A stretch of DNA of 64,000 bases from NCBI GenBank assembly GCA_030533445.1, contig CM060072.1, forward strand, positions 21,889,767 to 21,953,766. The letters are read 5' to 3'. The notes beneath the pieces are model-generated. The model saw only the letters and a program-made list of their open reading frames with translations, was not told where the DNA came from and did not search any database. Positions 24,201 to 37,077 of the stretch are shown here, piece by piece (positions within the stretch are counted from its first letter, which is position 1; every line of letters begins with the position of its first letter). A program made the translations under genes and the position numbers. Origin of the DNA: Cyprinodon diabolis (Eukaryota; Chordata; Actinopteri; Cyprinodontiformes; Cyprinodontidae).

Positions 24201-24490
24201 ATAGTACCCCGGAAATTAGAGTGTAGTGGTGATGCCTTCGATAAGTGCATTTATTTACGTATTTACTTATTTGTCACAGTTTTGTTTTACAGCAAAAAAA
24301 AAGAAAAAAAAGAAGAAGCTTGCAATGTATTGAGTAAAACACACACAAAGAAATGCAATTTAATAAATAATAAAATATAAAGAAAAAAAAATTTTTTTTT
24401 CTTCAGAAATGAAAGTTTTATGGAATCATTTAACAAAATAAAAGAGAACAGCTCAAACTAGCCTTCTACAGTGGACTACTTCCTCTAAAC

Positions 24491-24953
24491 CGGAGATCTT
24501 CAACAGGGGGTTTGTGACTCCTAGGGGTCCACGGAGCTACTGCATGGGGGTTGCGAAAGTTTTGGTTAATTAGACTTCCCCACTGCAAATTTTTCCACTA
24601 ATTGAAATGTCTTTAAATACACATTAACATGAATTCAACACACTGTAGTAAACAGATAAATGGAGGCAGAAAATGTCTTTCAGCCATCAATGCAAACATT
24701 CAGCGACACACAGGAGCTCTTTCAAGCTGGGCACCGTTTCATTCACAACACCTGTCCCATCAATGAGGAATCAGAAATACTTTAACAATCCCAGGGAGAA
24801 ATTACTTTCTTTGCATTACCCCATCTGTAATACGGTGACTAAAGGACCAGTTTGATTTAACACAATTTCAAACAATATATATATTAGGGGATCCGCGCTA
24901 CATCTCGCCATCAGTTCGGGGGTCCTTGGCCGGGAAAATGTTGAAGACCCCTG
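24491..24953. mobile_element. hAT-like non-autonomous element
   Basis: The right end is a typical hAT tip when read on the minus strand (CAGGGGTCTTCAACATTTT), and the left end reads CGGAGATCTTCAACA on the plus strand, its decayed inverted partner. Flanking 8-mers CTCTAAAC and CTGTAAGC agree at six of eight positions. Old copy without coding capacity. Confidence 0.55.
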
Positions 24954-24959
24954 CTGTAA

Positions 24960-25160
24960 GCTGAAAAAATTAAATATCTTCTGTCTCTACATGCTCATGT
25001 GGAGCCTGCAAGTCAGTGATGGATGCAATCAGCTGGTTTTCCTTAGATAAAAAGTATTGTACAATCTATCAGATTTGATTGAACTGTTCTTAAGTACCTG
25101 GTGATGACATGTTGTGAAAAGTATTTATATAAACGCATGAATTGAACTGGATTGACAGAA
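24960..25160 (+). mobile_element. L2/Maui-type LINE 3' tail
   Basis: This contains the block CAGCTGGTTTTCCTTAGATA followed by a degraded ...GACATGTTGTGAA... and ends in repeated AATTGAACTGGATTGA-type words. It is the same 3'-terminal sequence as at 31490-31715. Only the tail is present, as is usual for 5'-truncated LINE insertions. Confidence 0.6.
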
Positions 25161-25632
25161 TGTTATGGTTCTTCCCATTTGTTGTGACTGAGTTTTCAGT
25201 TTTCTGTTATCAGTTGTTTTGACTTGATTTTCCATCATATTCAAGCATTCTTTAGTTACTCTCTGTTGCCCCCTTGTGCTTGTTTTCTTTTACCTTGGAT
25301 TCCCTCTTGCCAGTTCCACCCTAACCTGCTCCTTATTCAGCTAATTATTCCATCCTTTGTTCTGTTCTCCTCAAATACTCCACCTCTGCAGTCACTCAGT
25401 GCTGGTTCCTTGTCATTGCTGAATTTGTCTTCTCAACTCGTCTCTCCCTGGCTCCTCAGGCTCGTTTTCCCCTGATGTCTCCATGGTTTTTGGTTTGTTT
25501 AAAATTTTAGTTGGATTTCTGGATTGCTACCTCAGTTTCCTGTGTTCTTCAATCAAATCTGTCAGAACTCATCTCAGCTTCACTCGTCTCTGCATCTGGG
25601 TCCTCAAGCAACCTCACCACCCATTGTTGACA
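25161..25632 (+). mobile_element. Solo LTR-like insertion, 5-bp duplication CAGAA
   Basis: A 472-bp unit starting TGTTATGG and ending TTGACA (TG...CA ends) is flanked by CAGAA on both sides (25156-25160 and 25633-25637). Its 3' part is similar in layout to the units at 25845 and 42216: a TTCAATCAAA word near a poly(A) position, then CTGCATCTGGGTCCT and the terminal GACA. No internal retroelement coding region adjoins it. Solo-LTR status is inferred from ends plus duplication. Confidence 0.6.
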
Positions 25633-25844
25633 CAGAAAGCTAATTAAAGGAGATAATGTGTATTTTTCACTTAGCCCACGTATATGGTATGTTTAAGAAT
25701 TTTTAAAATACAAATGAGTTAATTCCTTATTTTCTAGATATTGCCAATTTTGTGAAAAATCTCACTTTATAAATTATTAGGGAGCTATTCATTTAAGCTT
25801 TATTTCCGATTTGATTTTTGCTGTTCATTAATCAGTAGCTATTA

Positions 25845-26344
25845 TGTCATGATCACAGGGTTTTACTAGCCCAGATGCAGAACTCAAGGACACAGAGGCA
25901 GGATGAAAGTCCAATATTTATTGGAAACACACAGGGTTCTGCCCTGGAAGGCAGAGAGGACAGAGCAGGTTAGGTTCAGGTGTAAAGGTTTACAGGTTCA
26001 GACTTACAGGTTAACAGGTTTCTGACAGGCAGGGTGGCTCAGGCTTGCTACCATAACGAGGTACAGCAATCCGGCTCAGAGGGAAGCTCTCACCCAGTTA
26101 CATGGGGAGAGCTTAATCGTGAGCTGATGGGGATCAGCTGTGAGCGCTGAGCACCAGCTCCCAGGAAAGGATCCACGGCGCCCTCTGGTGGGCAAGCCTC
26201 TGGATACCAACAGAAAAACAGAAACCCACAGAAAGGGATCCACATCGCCCTCTGGAGGGCAAACCCCTGGATCCCAACAGTAACAGAAGCCCACAGGAAG
26301 GGATCCACGTCACCCTCTGGAGGGCAAACCTCTAGATCCCAACA
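25845..26344 (-). mobile_element. Solo LTR, minus orientation, 5-bp duplication TATTA
   Basis: The 500-bp unit has TG...CA ends (TGTCATGATC on plus, ending GATCCCAACA) and perfect TATTA duplications (25840-25844, 26345-26349). Read on the minus strand it begins TGTTGGGATC, carries an AATAAA signal followed by CCTGCCTCTGTGTCC and CTGCATCTGGGC, and ends CATGACA, a standard LTR layout. No gag or pol sequence is attached. The open minus-strand frames inside it come from the tandem repeat. Confidence 0.78.
26165..26340. repeat. Three tandem copies of a ~60-bp unit inside the LTR
   Basis: GGATCCACGGCGCCCTCTGG, GGATCCACATCGCCCTCTGG and GGATCCACGTCACCCTCTGG head three consecutive copies, each followed by GGGCAA(A/G)CC and GGAT(A/C)CCAACAG. 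This expanded the U3 end of the LTR; the copy at 42216-42868 has just one such CCCTCTGCTGG unit. Confidence 0.85.
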
Positions 26345-26394
26345 TATTATACATTAATAGCTGTTAAAGATAGGCTCTTTGAATGCACACTGAT

Positions 26395-26775
26395 GCTCTA
26401 TCTCTATGGTTCTTTTCCCTGAAAACTATTTAAATAACACTTCATAACATATGTATTATATAACCAGGAGACATGACAACAGATTTTGATAGAAATTGTA
26501 ATCCTACTCTAATCAGAGAAATTGGGTTACAGGGTTACAGAATGGCAGCTGCTCACCTCTGGGCTTAAAAAGGCATTTTATACATCTCCATTCTGCCACA
26601 TCATCATATTTTACATCATACACATTAGCAGATGATTAGACATCCATGGCTCCAGCCTTATCAAAATAGGACACCGCTATCATTCCATTTCCAAATTTTT
26701 GCCATGTACAAAATGAAGATTATAACTGTATATCCAGACAGAGGAATTGTCCTAATTAGATTAAAACATCACTTC
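26395..26775. repeat. Unclassified interspersed repeat, copy 1
   Basis: This shares a series of blocks in the same order with 53935-54350: AAATAACACTTCATAA, GAGACATGACAA, TGCTCACCT, TGGCTCCAGCC, CATTCCA, and a terminal AATTAGAT. The two copies have diverged strongly. No terminal repeats or coding region were recognised, so the class is unknown. Confidence 0.55.
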
Positions 26776-27844
26776 TGACGCGCAACAGGCAGCCCATACC
26801 AGGGTGTGATAAACTCACACATCTTCAATGATAATTATCCTAACATAGCATAAGACAATGAGCAATTCAATGAGCTTACAGAGGCACAGCATAAACTGAT
26901 AGATGTGTACATTTTTCTACATTTTGTCATAAATGTTATATAAAACTATACCTTAGGTCAAACTAAATGTTAGAGCAACAGCAATTTTTCAAAATCTGTA
27001 ATAGTGTAAGGGTAAGTCTGAAACTCATCAAAAGCCCTTTTAGCATTTTAAATAGTCTTAAAGTTAAAATCTGTAGAGGCCAACTAGGCGGACCTTTGAT
27101 ATATTCAGGTGTTTCATGAGAAAAGGAGGAAATGGTCATAGGACAAAGAGCGAAACGATATGAGCTCCCAACACACAGTAACACTGAGTTAGTAAAAGTC
27201 TACAGATTAGATAGTGCACTATCTGGTTTGCTGCAGGCCTTGCTAGTGAGGAGTGTGCAAGTCTGATATATCAAACCCGACAGCTTCAACATTTCACGTT
27301 GTTACTATGAGGAAAGCTATGCTAACCTATATGGCTAAGCTATTTTATTTGACAGCTGATTAAATAAAGGCCTGAATTTGATTACATTTTATTCAGTCAC
27401 AGCCTTTAATGCACAAAGTGAGCACCTGACATTTAAAAAGAAATGCCAGTAATCCCTGTTTTGAAAGAGTGAGTCTTTTTTGTCTAGAGAGAGATTTGTC
27501 TTTGAGATGCAGCAGTGAAAAAAAAACAGACCAGTAAAGCATGGACATGTGTATTTATAAAATAAACTGGCTTCGATATGGCTTTTATCATAATATCCTT
27601 GAAGAAAATTTGTTGTTTATTGGTAGATGGGTGTATCTTGATCCTGACTTGTTTATCACACTCCCTGTGTAAGAGAAAACAATACAGTTTTTACTCAGAC
27701 ATTGGTCAAGTTTAGGCAATCAGCTTTTCTGTAGCTGGTCTTAAAGTATAAAAGCGAGAAACATCTGAAATATTTAAATTAATTTTGCGTTATGTTTTCT
27801 TGCATTTGCAATTTTGAAAAAAGTCTACAAAGAAATTCCCCTTT

Positions 27845-28425
27845 GTATTGATTGATTGATTGACTTTATTGATCTCACAAGCCTATACTTGTTACATCGG
27901 CTCAATAGTCAAAAAGAAGTAGAAGGTTCCAAAAGGAGGAAGAGGTGCATGGGGTATATGCAGTATATACAGTGTGTTCACATATATATAGGACAGCTAA
28001 GGTCTCTTATTTAACTGGATTATTATACAGGGTTATTGCACAATGTATTAACATGGGTATTTATATAGATGGGTATTTATATTTGTAGCTATTGCATTGA
28101 GTATCAAATGTATAAAAAAACAGGTTATTGCACAGGGTATTAAATAATAATTGCACATCATACATTGCACAAGTTATTACTGTTGAAGTGTTTCATTATG
28201 GAGTCTGATGGCAGCAGGCATGAATGACATGTGGTAGTGTTGCTTTTTACAAACAGGATATAAGATTCTTTAATTAAAGGAGCTGCTCAGCTCCTCTACA
28301 ATCTGGTGCAAGGGTTGAAAGGTGTTGTCCATGATGGATGTAAGCTTGGACTGCACCCTCCTCTCAGCCACTTCCTCCACTAAGTCCAGAGCGCAGCCTA
28401 AGGCAGAAGTAGATGCGTTTTGAGA
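27845..28425 (-). mobile_element. CR1/Rex1-like LINE 3' end, minus orientation
   Basis: On the minus strand the sequence encodes the tail of a reverse transcriptase frame (VQSKLTSIMDNTFQPLHQIV, then EELSSSF), followed by an AT-rich 3' UTR with repeated TATTTAATACCCTGTGCAATA-like words. It ends in a short (TGAT)n-type microsatellite (27850-27866). The same segment occurs in plus orientation at 62664-62970. 5'-truncated. Confidence 0.65.
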
Positions 28426-28439
28426 GTTCCTATCTGATT

Positions 28440-30800
28440 TGGTGTTAAATACTGACAGGGTCATCATAGTGGGCGATTTTAACATCCATGCTGACATTGA
28501 AGGTCATAGCTAAAGTGCAGTCTTTAATGTTATCTTAGACGCTATTGACTTTGTTAAAAATGTGAATAGTCCCACACATTCTCATTGTTGTACTTTGGAC
28601 CTTGGGCTGGCATATGGCATAGAATGTGAAGAAATAACCTATATCCTCACAACCCTGTCCTCTCTGACCAATTTTTAATAACCTTCAGGATTACTTTAAC
28701 ATAGTTCTCTTCCCCCAAAAGAAGGTTTCACTTTAGCAGGTCCTTATCAGATAGTGCAGTTATAAATTTCAAAGAATCAGTTTCATCTTCTCTCTCCACC
28801 GTGTCGCTGAGCAGTGCTGCAGAGAGCAAAGGTTTGGTTTATTCCCCTTCACAGGTTGATGATTTTGTGATGGGGTTGCTAATTCTCAGCGCACTGCCTT
28901 AGACAATGCAGTCCCTTTGAAAAAAAAGACTTTAAAAATAGATAACTAGGTCCCTTGTTAAATGCAGAGCCGTGCATTCTGACGCAAAATGCTAGGAAAC
29001 TCCACATGCCTGTCTGGTAAAAAGTTTACTTCTGTATAAGAGTACCCATTGTAAAGCAAGAGCAGCATATTTCTCCTCATTAATAAAAGAATAATAAGAA
29101 TAATCCTAGATATCTTTTTAATACAGTTGCCAAACTCACCCAGAGCCATAGCTCTTTTGAACCATCCATTCCACCTGCTCTTAGCAGCAATAATTTTGTG
29201 GGATTCTTTATAAATAAGATTGATCTTAAATAATTGATCTAAAAATAAGATAATTAGCACTCCTCTAACTATGATTGGTTTATCTCTGAAAGGTGAGGCA
29301 GCATATGAGGTAGCAATAGAATCTGAACAAGGTTTAGACTGCTTTGATCCAGTTGAACAATCAGAGTAAGCAAAACTATTGTCTTAATTTAAGCCTTTAA
29401 CTTGTATGTTAGATCCAGTTCCAACCATGTAATTTAAGGAAGTATTCCCTTTAATCTCCCTCCATTTTAGATGTGATTAATCTCTCCCTTTTAAAGCTTT
29501 TAAGTTTGCTGTAATCAAACATTTACTTAAGAAATCGTCTCTTGACCCAGATGACTTGGTCAATTATAGACCTATATCAAATCTTCGTTTTTCTTATCTA
29601 AAATTCTTGAGAGAGTAGTTGCCAAACAAGTGTGTGATCACTTACACCATAAGGAACTTTTTGAAGAGTTTCAGTCTGGCCTTAGAGCTCATCATAGCAC
29701 TGAAACAGCTCTGGTGAAAGTTGCTAATGATATTCTCATGGCCTCAGATAAGGGACTTGTATCTGTGCTTGTCCTGTTGGATCTTAGTGCTGCATTTGAT
29801 ACAGTTGATCATAATATTTTTTTAGAAAGACTTGAATATTTTGTAGGAATTAAACAAACATCACTAGAATGGTTTAAATCATATATTTCTGACTTATTTT
29901 AGTTTGTCAATGTTAATGATAATCCTTCCTCATGCTCAAGGTTCACCTGTGGAGTACCAAAGGGATCAGTGCTAGTACCAATTGTCTCTACTATATATAT
30001 GCTCCAAATTGGTAGAATTATTAGACAGCATGGGATTAATTTAAACTTTTGTACTGAAGATACTCAGCTATATCTGTCTATAAATCCAGATGAAGCTAAC
30101 CCATTACATATATTACAGGCATGTCGTGAAGATATTAAAACCTAGATGACTATTATCTTTCTGCTCCCGAATGCAGACAAAACAGAAATTATAGTCTTTG
30201 GACCATAGTCTTTGAAAAAGAAGCTGATTAAAGAGTCATTTAATTTGGATGGGATTAAACTGATCTAAGATAATAAAGTAAAAAAATCTTGGTATTGTTG
30301 TCGGTCAGGAACTGTCCTTTAAATACCATATCAAAGATGTTTCTAGAATGTCCTTCTTTCATCTGCGGAATATTGCAAAAAAATATAAATATCCTGTCCA
30401 GGGGTGATGCTGAAAAACTAGTCCATGCATTTGTTACTTCATGGCTGGACTATTGTAATTATTTACTATCAGGAAGTAACTAATATTTACTAAAAGTAAA
30501 TAATATTTCTAGTGGTTCCTAGAATTTCTAAAAGAAGCAGATCTTTTAGTTATCAGGTTTCTCTCCTGTGGAACCAACTACCAGTTTTAGTCCATGAGGC
30601 AGACACCCTGTCTACTTTTAAGGGTAGGTTTAAAGCTTTCCTTTTTGATGAAGCTTATAGTTAGAGTGGCTCAGGTTATCCTGAGCTATCTCTATAGTTA
30701 TGCTGCTATAGGCTTAGACTTCTGGAGGGCATTAGGACCACTTTTCATCATTCTGCTTCATTCTACCTCTATTACCCCTCTCTCCAGAATCTGTTAGTTC
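28440..30800 (+). pseudogene. L2/Maui-type LINE ORF2 relic (endonuclease end and reverse transcriptase)
   Basis: The plus strand carries VIIVGDFNIHADIE (end of the apurinic endonuclease domain) near 28460. An open stretch from 29630 then reads EEFQSGLRAHHSTETALVKV...VLLDLSAAFDTVDHN, the reverse transcriptase core. This is followed by TCGVPKGSVLVPI and HGINLNFCTEDTQLYLSI. The normal YADD catalytic box is changed to a TED-containing form, and there are several stops and frame breaks. It runs to LSTFKGRFKAFLFDEAYS near 30610-30660 and the 3' UTR. Dead copy, at least partly 5'-truncated. Confidence 0.8.
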
Positions 30801-30814
30801 AATCTCTAGGCAAG

Positions 30815-31477
30815 GCAAGGCAAGACAGCTTTATTTGTATAGCACATTTCAGCAACAGGGCAATTCAAAGTGCATTACATGAAATCAGTTAAACAAAATA
30901 AACGTTATGCTCTCTCTGCTTTTTTTCATAGTAGCTTTGCCTTGTCTGTTCCTGTTTGGCTGTGACACCACCCTGAAGAGAAATATCAGCTGTGCAGCTG
31001 CCATCAACACATTTCTTTATACATTTTGGAGATCTTTTTTTTTTTTGGACAGGGCCGCCATTTACAATTGTCTTTTGTATCTCTGCTTCTTCTTGTACCT
31101 CTGCTTCTGTCTTCTTGAACTCCAGTCTGCCTTGGCGGATGGCCCTCAGCCTTCCGACAGCCTCTGGACCCACAAGGTTCCCCCCTTCAGCCGCTCTGCT
31201 CAACTCTAGAACAGGTACAGCTCTGCACACTCTCATCCTGCATACTGTAGTACCTGGACCTCCACTAACTCCTCTGTCCCCCTCTGCAGTGAACCCACTC
31301 GTGACCAGTCCTGGATCTGATAATTCTGTGTGCTTTTCAGAACCCACTCGTGACCAGACAAGTTCCCCCCTGTATCTGTTCATTTATTGTATTCAAACAC
31401 TTCAATAAACCTTTGAACTTTTCTCCTGCCTCTGAGTGTTCTGCATGTGGGTTAGGCACCTTAAGCCAAACATGACA
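30815..31477 (+). mobile_element. LTR-like insertion in the LINE 3' UTR, left boundary unresolved
   Basis: From about 31385 to 31477 the sequence has the same 3' layout as the two solo LTRs: CAATAAACC, CTCCTGCCTCTGAGTGTTCTG, and the terminal CATGACA. It starts after a CAAGGCAAGGCAAGACAGC block that belongs to another fish repeat (TTTATTTGTATAGCACATTTC). It divides the LINE, whose tail resumes at 31478. The overlapping 138- and 164-codon open frames show no protein-family match. Confidence 0.45.
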
Positions 31478-31715
31478 CAATGAGCCTGGTTCTGCTGGAG
31501 GTTTCTTCCTGTTAAAAGGGAGTTTGACCTCTCCGCTGTCGATACAAGCATGCTTGGCATGAGGGATTGCCTTCAAGCCAATGAGTCGATGGCATCAACT
31601 GGTTTTCCTTAGATAGAAAACTTTGAACCAATTTGACTGTATGACCTGGTGAACTGTAAAGTGCCTTAAGATGACATATGCTGTGAATTGGCATCATACA
31701 AATAAACTGAATTAA
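31478..31715 (+). mobile_element. L2/Maui-type LINE 3' tail, continuation
   Basis: GAGCCTGGTTCTGCTGGAGG, TTTCTTCCTGTTAAAAGGGA, then GTAAAGTGCCTTAAGATGAC and a tail of AAACTGAATTAAA-type words: the standard 3' terminus of this LINE family in fish. It resumes the element that begins at 28440 after the LTR-like interruption. Confidence 0.75.
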
Positions 31716-34700
31716 AATGAACTTAATTGAATTCAAGTGAAGTACTATGTAGGAAAACAGAAAGTCATGGAACACAGCTAAACTTTAAAAAGTATTAGGT
31801 AAGGCTACACTGACAGATAACGACACTTTTCTATAAAGCAATTAAACAAGTCATTAAATGTGAAAGATAGTATACTAGTATTTCTTAAAAACGTAGAATA
31901 TCTAAAAACTTTTTAGGAAGCATCATGAAGTATTTAGAGAGCCTTGCTTTTGAAAAAAACTATCAATGTTTTTTTCCTTTATCTTATCATACAACCAGAG
32001 TGTTATTTTTTATGACTCGTCACAAGAAAATGATAATTTTCAAGCCCAGCCTAATCTAATCCAGTGAAACACCATGTTCCTTCAGTGTGCTTGGATCAGT
32101 AGCCACAACTCTACACAAAAAAAAAATAATAACCCCAACAATGTGGCTTACTGGCTAACACAACCAGTGACATGAAGACTATGCCTGCTCTACAGACTTG
32201 GTGGAAAAACAAACTACTGGAAAAGCTACAAGAAAAATCTCGAAGCAGAACTATTAGCGCTTTCTTATGTTGCAGTGGTCAGTTTCCCACTGACCAAATC
32301 AGTATTCGGCATGTGTTTGAATGGATATGTTGACAGTTGAACATCAAACTTAAGTTAAAGCTGCAAGCAGCATTGGACGGCCCTCTCAGCTCAGCGCCAC
32401 GCGGATTATTGCAACCGCGTGAGTCAAGCAACCGCCACCTCCATGCTTCTTCCCAGGCAGCAAAACAAGTTTCACACTTCACCATAAGACGAGCAGGGGA
32501 CAACCACAGCTTTGGTCTGGAAAGGTTAAAGTAGGGTTAACAGTCAATATCTGGGACAAATCTCATCTGTCAGATATAGGGTGTGGCCATCAGCTGGTGG
32601 GTTTAAAGAGATAACAGTGTAAGCGTAATGACCAAACAGGATTTAGAAAAAACTCATTCATGCATTTATCTTTAATAGAATTGATCACTGCATTAGTGTC
32701 TTTGTAAGTGTCCCTAAATGTCCTTCAGACAGTTGCAGTTGATCCCAAAAACCTTCTCCTAGTGTTTTCACTTGAACTAAGACAGTAGAAAACATTTGCC
32801 TTGTTCTGGATTCTTTACACACTGGATCCATATAGCTCAGAAAATATACTTATAAATATATGTAAACCACTGAGTGAATCATTACATCAATAAATCAGAT
32901 ATTAGTTGTCAATGCATCTACCTCCCAGACCAAGTCTTTCTGTTTAAACCAATGATGTAAACCTACAAATGGAACCTTATATGACAAACCCGCATTTATG
33001 CTGAACATATCTGGTACAGACCCAAAACAATTGTAAAACTGTTGAAAACAGAAGTTAATTTAAGTCCAACTTAAAAACTCATTTGTTTAGAACTGCCTTT
33101 GAGAATTAATAAATTAATATGTTTATTGCTTTGTGGTCCAACAGTCTTATTTGGATTACTACCTGCTTTATCATGTTTTTATCTTGCTTGTATTTTCCTA
33201 TATATAGTTTATATCTATAGTTTGTATCAGCGCCCCCCAAAACCCATTAGTAATCAAAAGCGGTGTTACACCCTATTCAAAACTAATAAAAAAATCATTA
33301 AAAATCCATTGTTTGCCCTAAAATCCGGAAAAAGAATACATCCTGCATATCTTATAATATTTTTTAATGATTTACTAAATGATTCAAAGAAAGAAAAATC
33401 TTTAAACCTGAATGCCATTTAGTGAGGCAGTGGAAATGGCAATAAAATACCTTATACTACCAAGTTGGTGTCATTTAAGTTTTATGTGTAAAGGTTATTG
33501 CATTTTAAAAATCTTGCTAAGTACTTCAATTTTGAGGCCTGGCCACACCCCTTCAGCATACTCAAAACTCCAAAAAATGATCACTTTAGATCTCACATGC
33601 CTTATCTGCATACACACCATGTTTTGAAGCTAATGGCTCAAAATCCCTAGGAGGAGTTAGTTAAAGTTTTACGTCAACAAAATTGAAAAATTGCCAAAAA
33701 TTGACCTTTGACCCAAAATAGCCGAGCTCCTGTAGGTTTTAGAGGATACCTCCAGAGACTCTTTTTCTTGACTTTTTTAGATCTACCTACCTGCCTAATT
33801 TCAAATCTCTGTGACTTACGGTTTTCCCCATCTCACTTTAGGGGCTAAAGCCCTTTTCCAAGGGTTCAGAAAGTGGCTAAGAAACTTCATTTTGTCTACA
33901 TCTAGTTTTTCTCTCTATGAAAATATTCAAAACTATGAAAAAAGAAACATAGTGATTTCCTACAATAAAAAATCTGATAAACTTATGTTTCTCTTCAAAT
34001 GTTTAAAAATGTGAGTAAGATTAAACTGTCTTATCTATATATTTTAACCGAGGTAACCAGAGGAATGTTATTCACACATTTTCATCATAACATGCTAGAA
34101 CACGTACAAGTTCTGCTTCTTGTCTTCTCAGTATTTAATACATCACTGATCTTAATGACATTTTTTCTGAAAAAAAAAATAATTCAAAGAGTAAATTAAA
34201 AAACAAACAATATCTTCAGTGATAAGTCACAAAAGCTCAAATTTCATGTACTGAAAAGTACTGAGTGTTAATGATTATTTGCAAATTGCACATTTTTTAA
34301 ATTGTCTAACATTTGTCTAACTTCAAAGTCCTGATCTATAGTTTGAGGATTTGTGGTTCTTGAATTCCATTTTGTGATACAAGGAAAACATTCAAGGATT
34401 TACTAAGTAAACAAAATGCTCTTAACAAGTAAAAACATGTTTATTTCAGCACACTGAACGTTGCTTCAAAGAAAGACTCAGACATAAGCAGATATTTTTT
34501 TTAGAACTTCCTGTATGAGACGAAACTTCTATTAGTAGACCGATCACAAGTTCTGTCAACTACCTCCTAAAGCAATACTGAGCGGAGGAAATGAATCTAC
34601 GCCCAGCATGTATTGATTTGGAAAAGCTAGTTTCTGAGCTTTATCACAGTTTGCAATAAGAGTTAATGACAGGGTACGTTCTGCATTAACATTAAAGGAA

Positions 34701-36408
34701 CACATTCACTAATATGCATAGGTTATCAGTAAACCCTAAAAGTACCAGGACTTAAATTGGGTTGGGCCTCTCTAGTCCTTTGGCCTATTGGAGGCCTACA
34801 CACTATGACACCAGAGCATAATGACTACAACACATGGTCACAGAAATACCTGCTAAGTAATTTAGCAAATTTTGAAATTTTGATCTTAATACAGGGGTTA
34901 AACACCCATTTAATACTCAACTCACATTAGCATGTAATCCGTTAGAAATAGGAAGGTAGAAGAAAACCTATTTTAAAAAGACATTAAACTTTGTTCTACT
35001 TCTTCCACTGTCTTCACTAACAGTTCAAGACAATCTCCATTCCTGGCAACTGATGGTACAGTACTGATGAGACCCATCATTAGATTATGAATTATTGCTT
35101 AAACGCATTATTGCTCAAATCCAAACTTCCCAGAATTTCCTCTGTCCTGTGTCTCTTTCCTGTTGTCAGTCCGACAGCATCAAGATTGTAGCTTGACTGA
35201 ATGGCTAAATGAAATGGTAGAATGGAAGCTGAAATCTAATAAGAAAAGAAAAAATACTTCTTTTTAGCAGGTCCAGTAAATGAGCAGTGTATAAATCCAT
35301 GTCTAAAGAATATAAAACGACAATCTACAAAGGGCTGACATATGAATTTAGCTGATTATCTTTTATATGCCATGTTAACAGTGAACTATTAGTATGTTCT
35401 GTTTAATCAGACATTCATCAAAGATGGTATTGATTATCGCTGATCTTATCACTTTATTTGCCTCAACAATTTATAATTGGGAGAAAGGCTTAATAAAGTT
35501 TACTATTTTTCAAGAATTGGTCAGAAATGGGCAAATGAAGAATAAAGAAAGAGGCCAAAAACATAAAATAAATAAATTGTGAAAAACCCGCTGGAACCGA
35601 GAGAACTCTATCAAAACCAGAGGCTTTAAGAAGAGCAACTTTTGTTGAGTGATATGTAGAGACCTATTAGGGGAGCAGAGTGGAAGTATTTTACCTTATG
35701 GTGGAAACTTAGGCATGGTTGAGTGTTGCAGGGGATCCAAAACATTTTTTGCCTGAGACTCAGTTATGGTGAAAACCATCCTGCTCCCCCCAACTTAAAG
35801 CCTTGCGACCCCTGAGGGGTCCCAACCCCCACTTTGGGAGCATTTGGTGTACAAATTTGTATTGACTTACTAAGAGATGTAAATTTTTCACTTTTAAACT
35901 CGCCAACACCAAAAAAACGATTGTTGATTAGCTGATCTCCAGCACATTTAGGAACAGTGAGTGGGTGAGTTATTTGCCCTTAAGGTTAATTTTGCATTTG
36001 GCAGATGTAAACACCAAAACATTAAGTTCCTCCAGCTTTTTCTAAAAAGTGAAATAAAAAGCTATGGACTGTATCATTAATACACAAAAATAATAATATA
36101 CATCAAATTATATTTATTATGAAAAACTTAAAACATATAATGCTGTGGGGAAACTTGGAGGAATACCTTCTGGAGGCTCCAAAACTTTTAAGACTGAGAT
36201 GGTTCACCTTTCAGCAAGCAATCCTCCCAAATGTATCGAGATAAAATGAACCAGCACATGTTTGAATAGATTTAATTAAGAATATTTGCCATGATTTCAA
36301 TATTACAACTCAACAGAGCCTAAAGTACTTGCAAAAGAAGAATTAAGAGTTTTTTATACTATTAAAGGTTCAGTAACACATGTATTAGTAACACATTAGT
36401 AACACATG

Positions 36409-36796
36409 GCAGCTGCTGACATCAAGTATCTGTAATTGCTGATAGTGAGTCTTTGTTATCTATGTTGGAAGAATGTTAGCGCTCTTTACTTTAATCCAGT
36501 AACATCAGGGCAAGTAAAGGCAGGTTTATTTAATAGCACAGTTCAGTGGTTATACAATTCAAGTTCTGTACATAAACAAAGAAAGAAAAATGAAACACAC
36601 AGAGAAGTGTATACAGTGCAATGGCCTAAATCTAATTAAATATAGTAAGAACATGAGTAATTAAAAATAATACAATTGGTATTGAAATGATATGATAATA
36701 AAAATGAATCATAAAATGATTAATAATAAAATGAGAAGATGTTGGACTAAAAACATGACTAATAATGTTTAGAGATCAAAGACTCTAAACAAATTT
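36409..36796 (+). repeat. Duplicated block, copy 1 (upstream of ferroxidase exon 1)
   Basis: This is highly similar to 40284-40656 in the same orientation. Shared blocks include TTGCTGATAGTGAGTCTTT, TTGGAAGAATGTTAGCGCTC, AAGGCAGGTTTATTTAATA, AATGAAACACACAGAGAA and AACATGACTAATAATGTTTA. This copy ends about 280 bp before the start codon of the ferroxidase gene. Part of it resembles the GCAAGGCAAG...TTTATTT repeat at 30815. Confidence 0.8.
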
Positions 36797-37077
36797 CACT
36801 TTATTCGATTTTGGTTTTGCAATGAGAAATCCAAAATATTGGCATAAGTATCTTAAATTTTCCTAAGATTAATTTAAATATAACTAACTTGACAGCAAAA
36901 GGGGTTTGTTATGCCTGCCCATCTGGTCCCACAGGAGGCGGTCACTTTCCTGAATGAGCTATCTGTTTTGATATGCAGGGTTTCAAAAGTGCTGCAGCCA
37001 GCGCGCACTTTCAGTTACTCTGAAGAAAGTTTCACTTGTTTCTCGGAACTGCTGGGTGCTGGAGCATCAGAGGAAAC

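Noticed and set aside
30889..31408. Overlapping 164-codon minus and 138-codon plus open frames
   Set aside because: Both lie in LTR-like repeat DNA, are Ser/Pro or charge-rich without motifs, and are not supported by any family resemblance.
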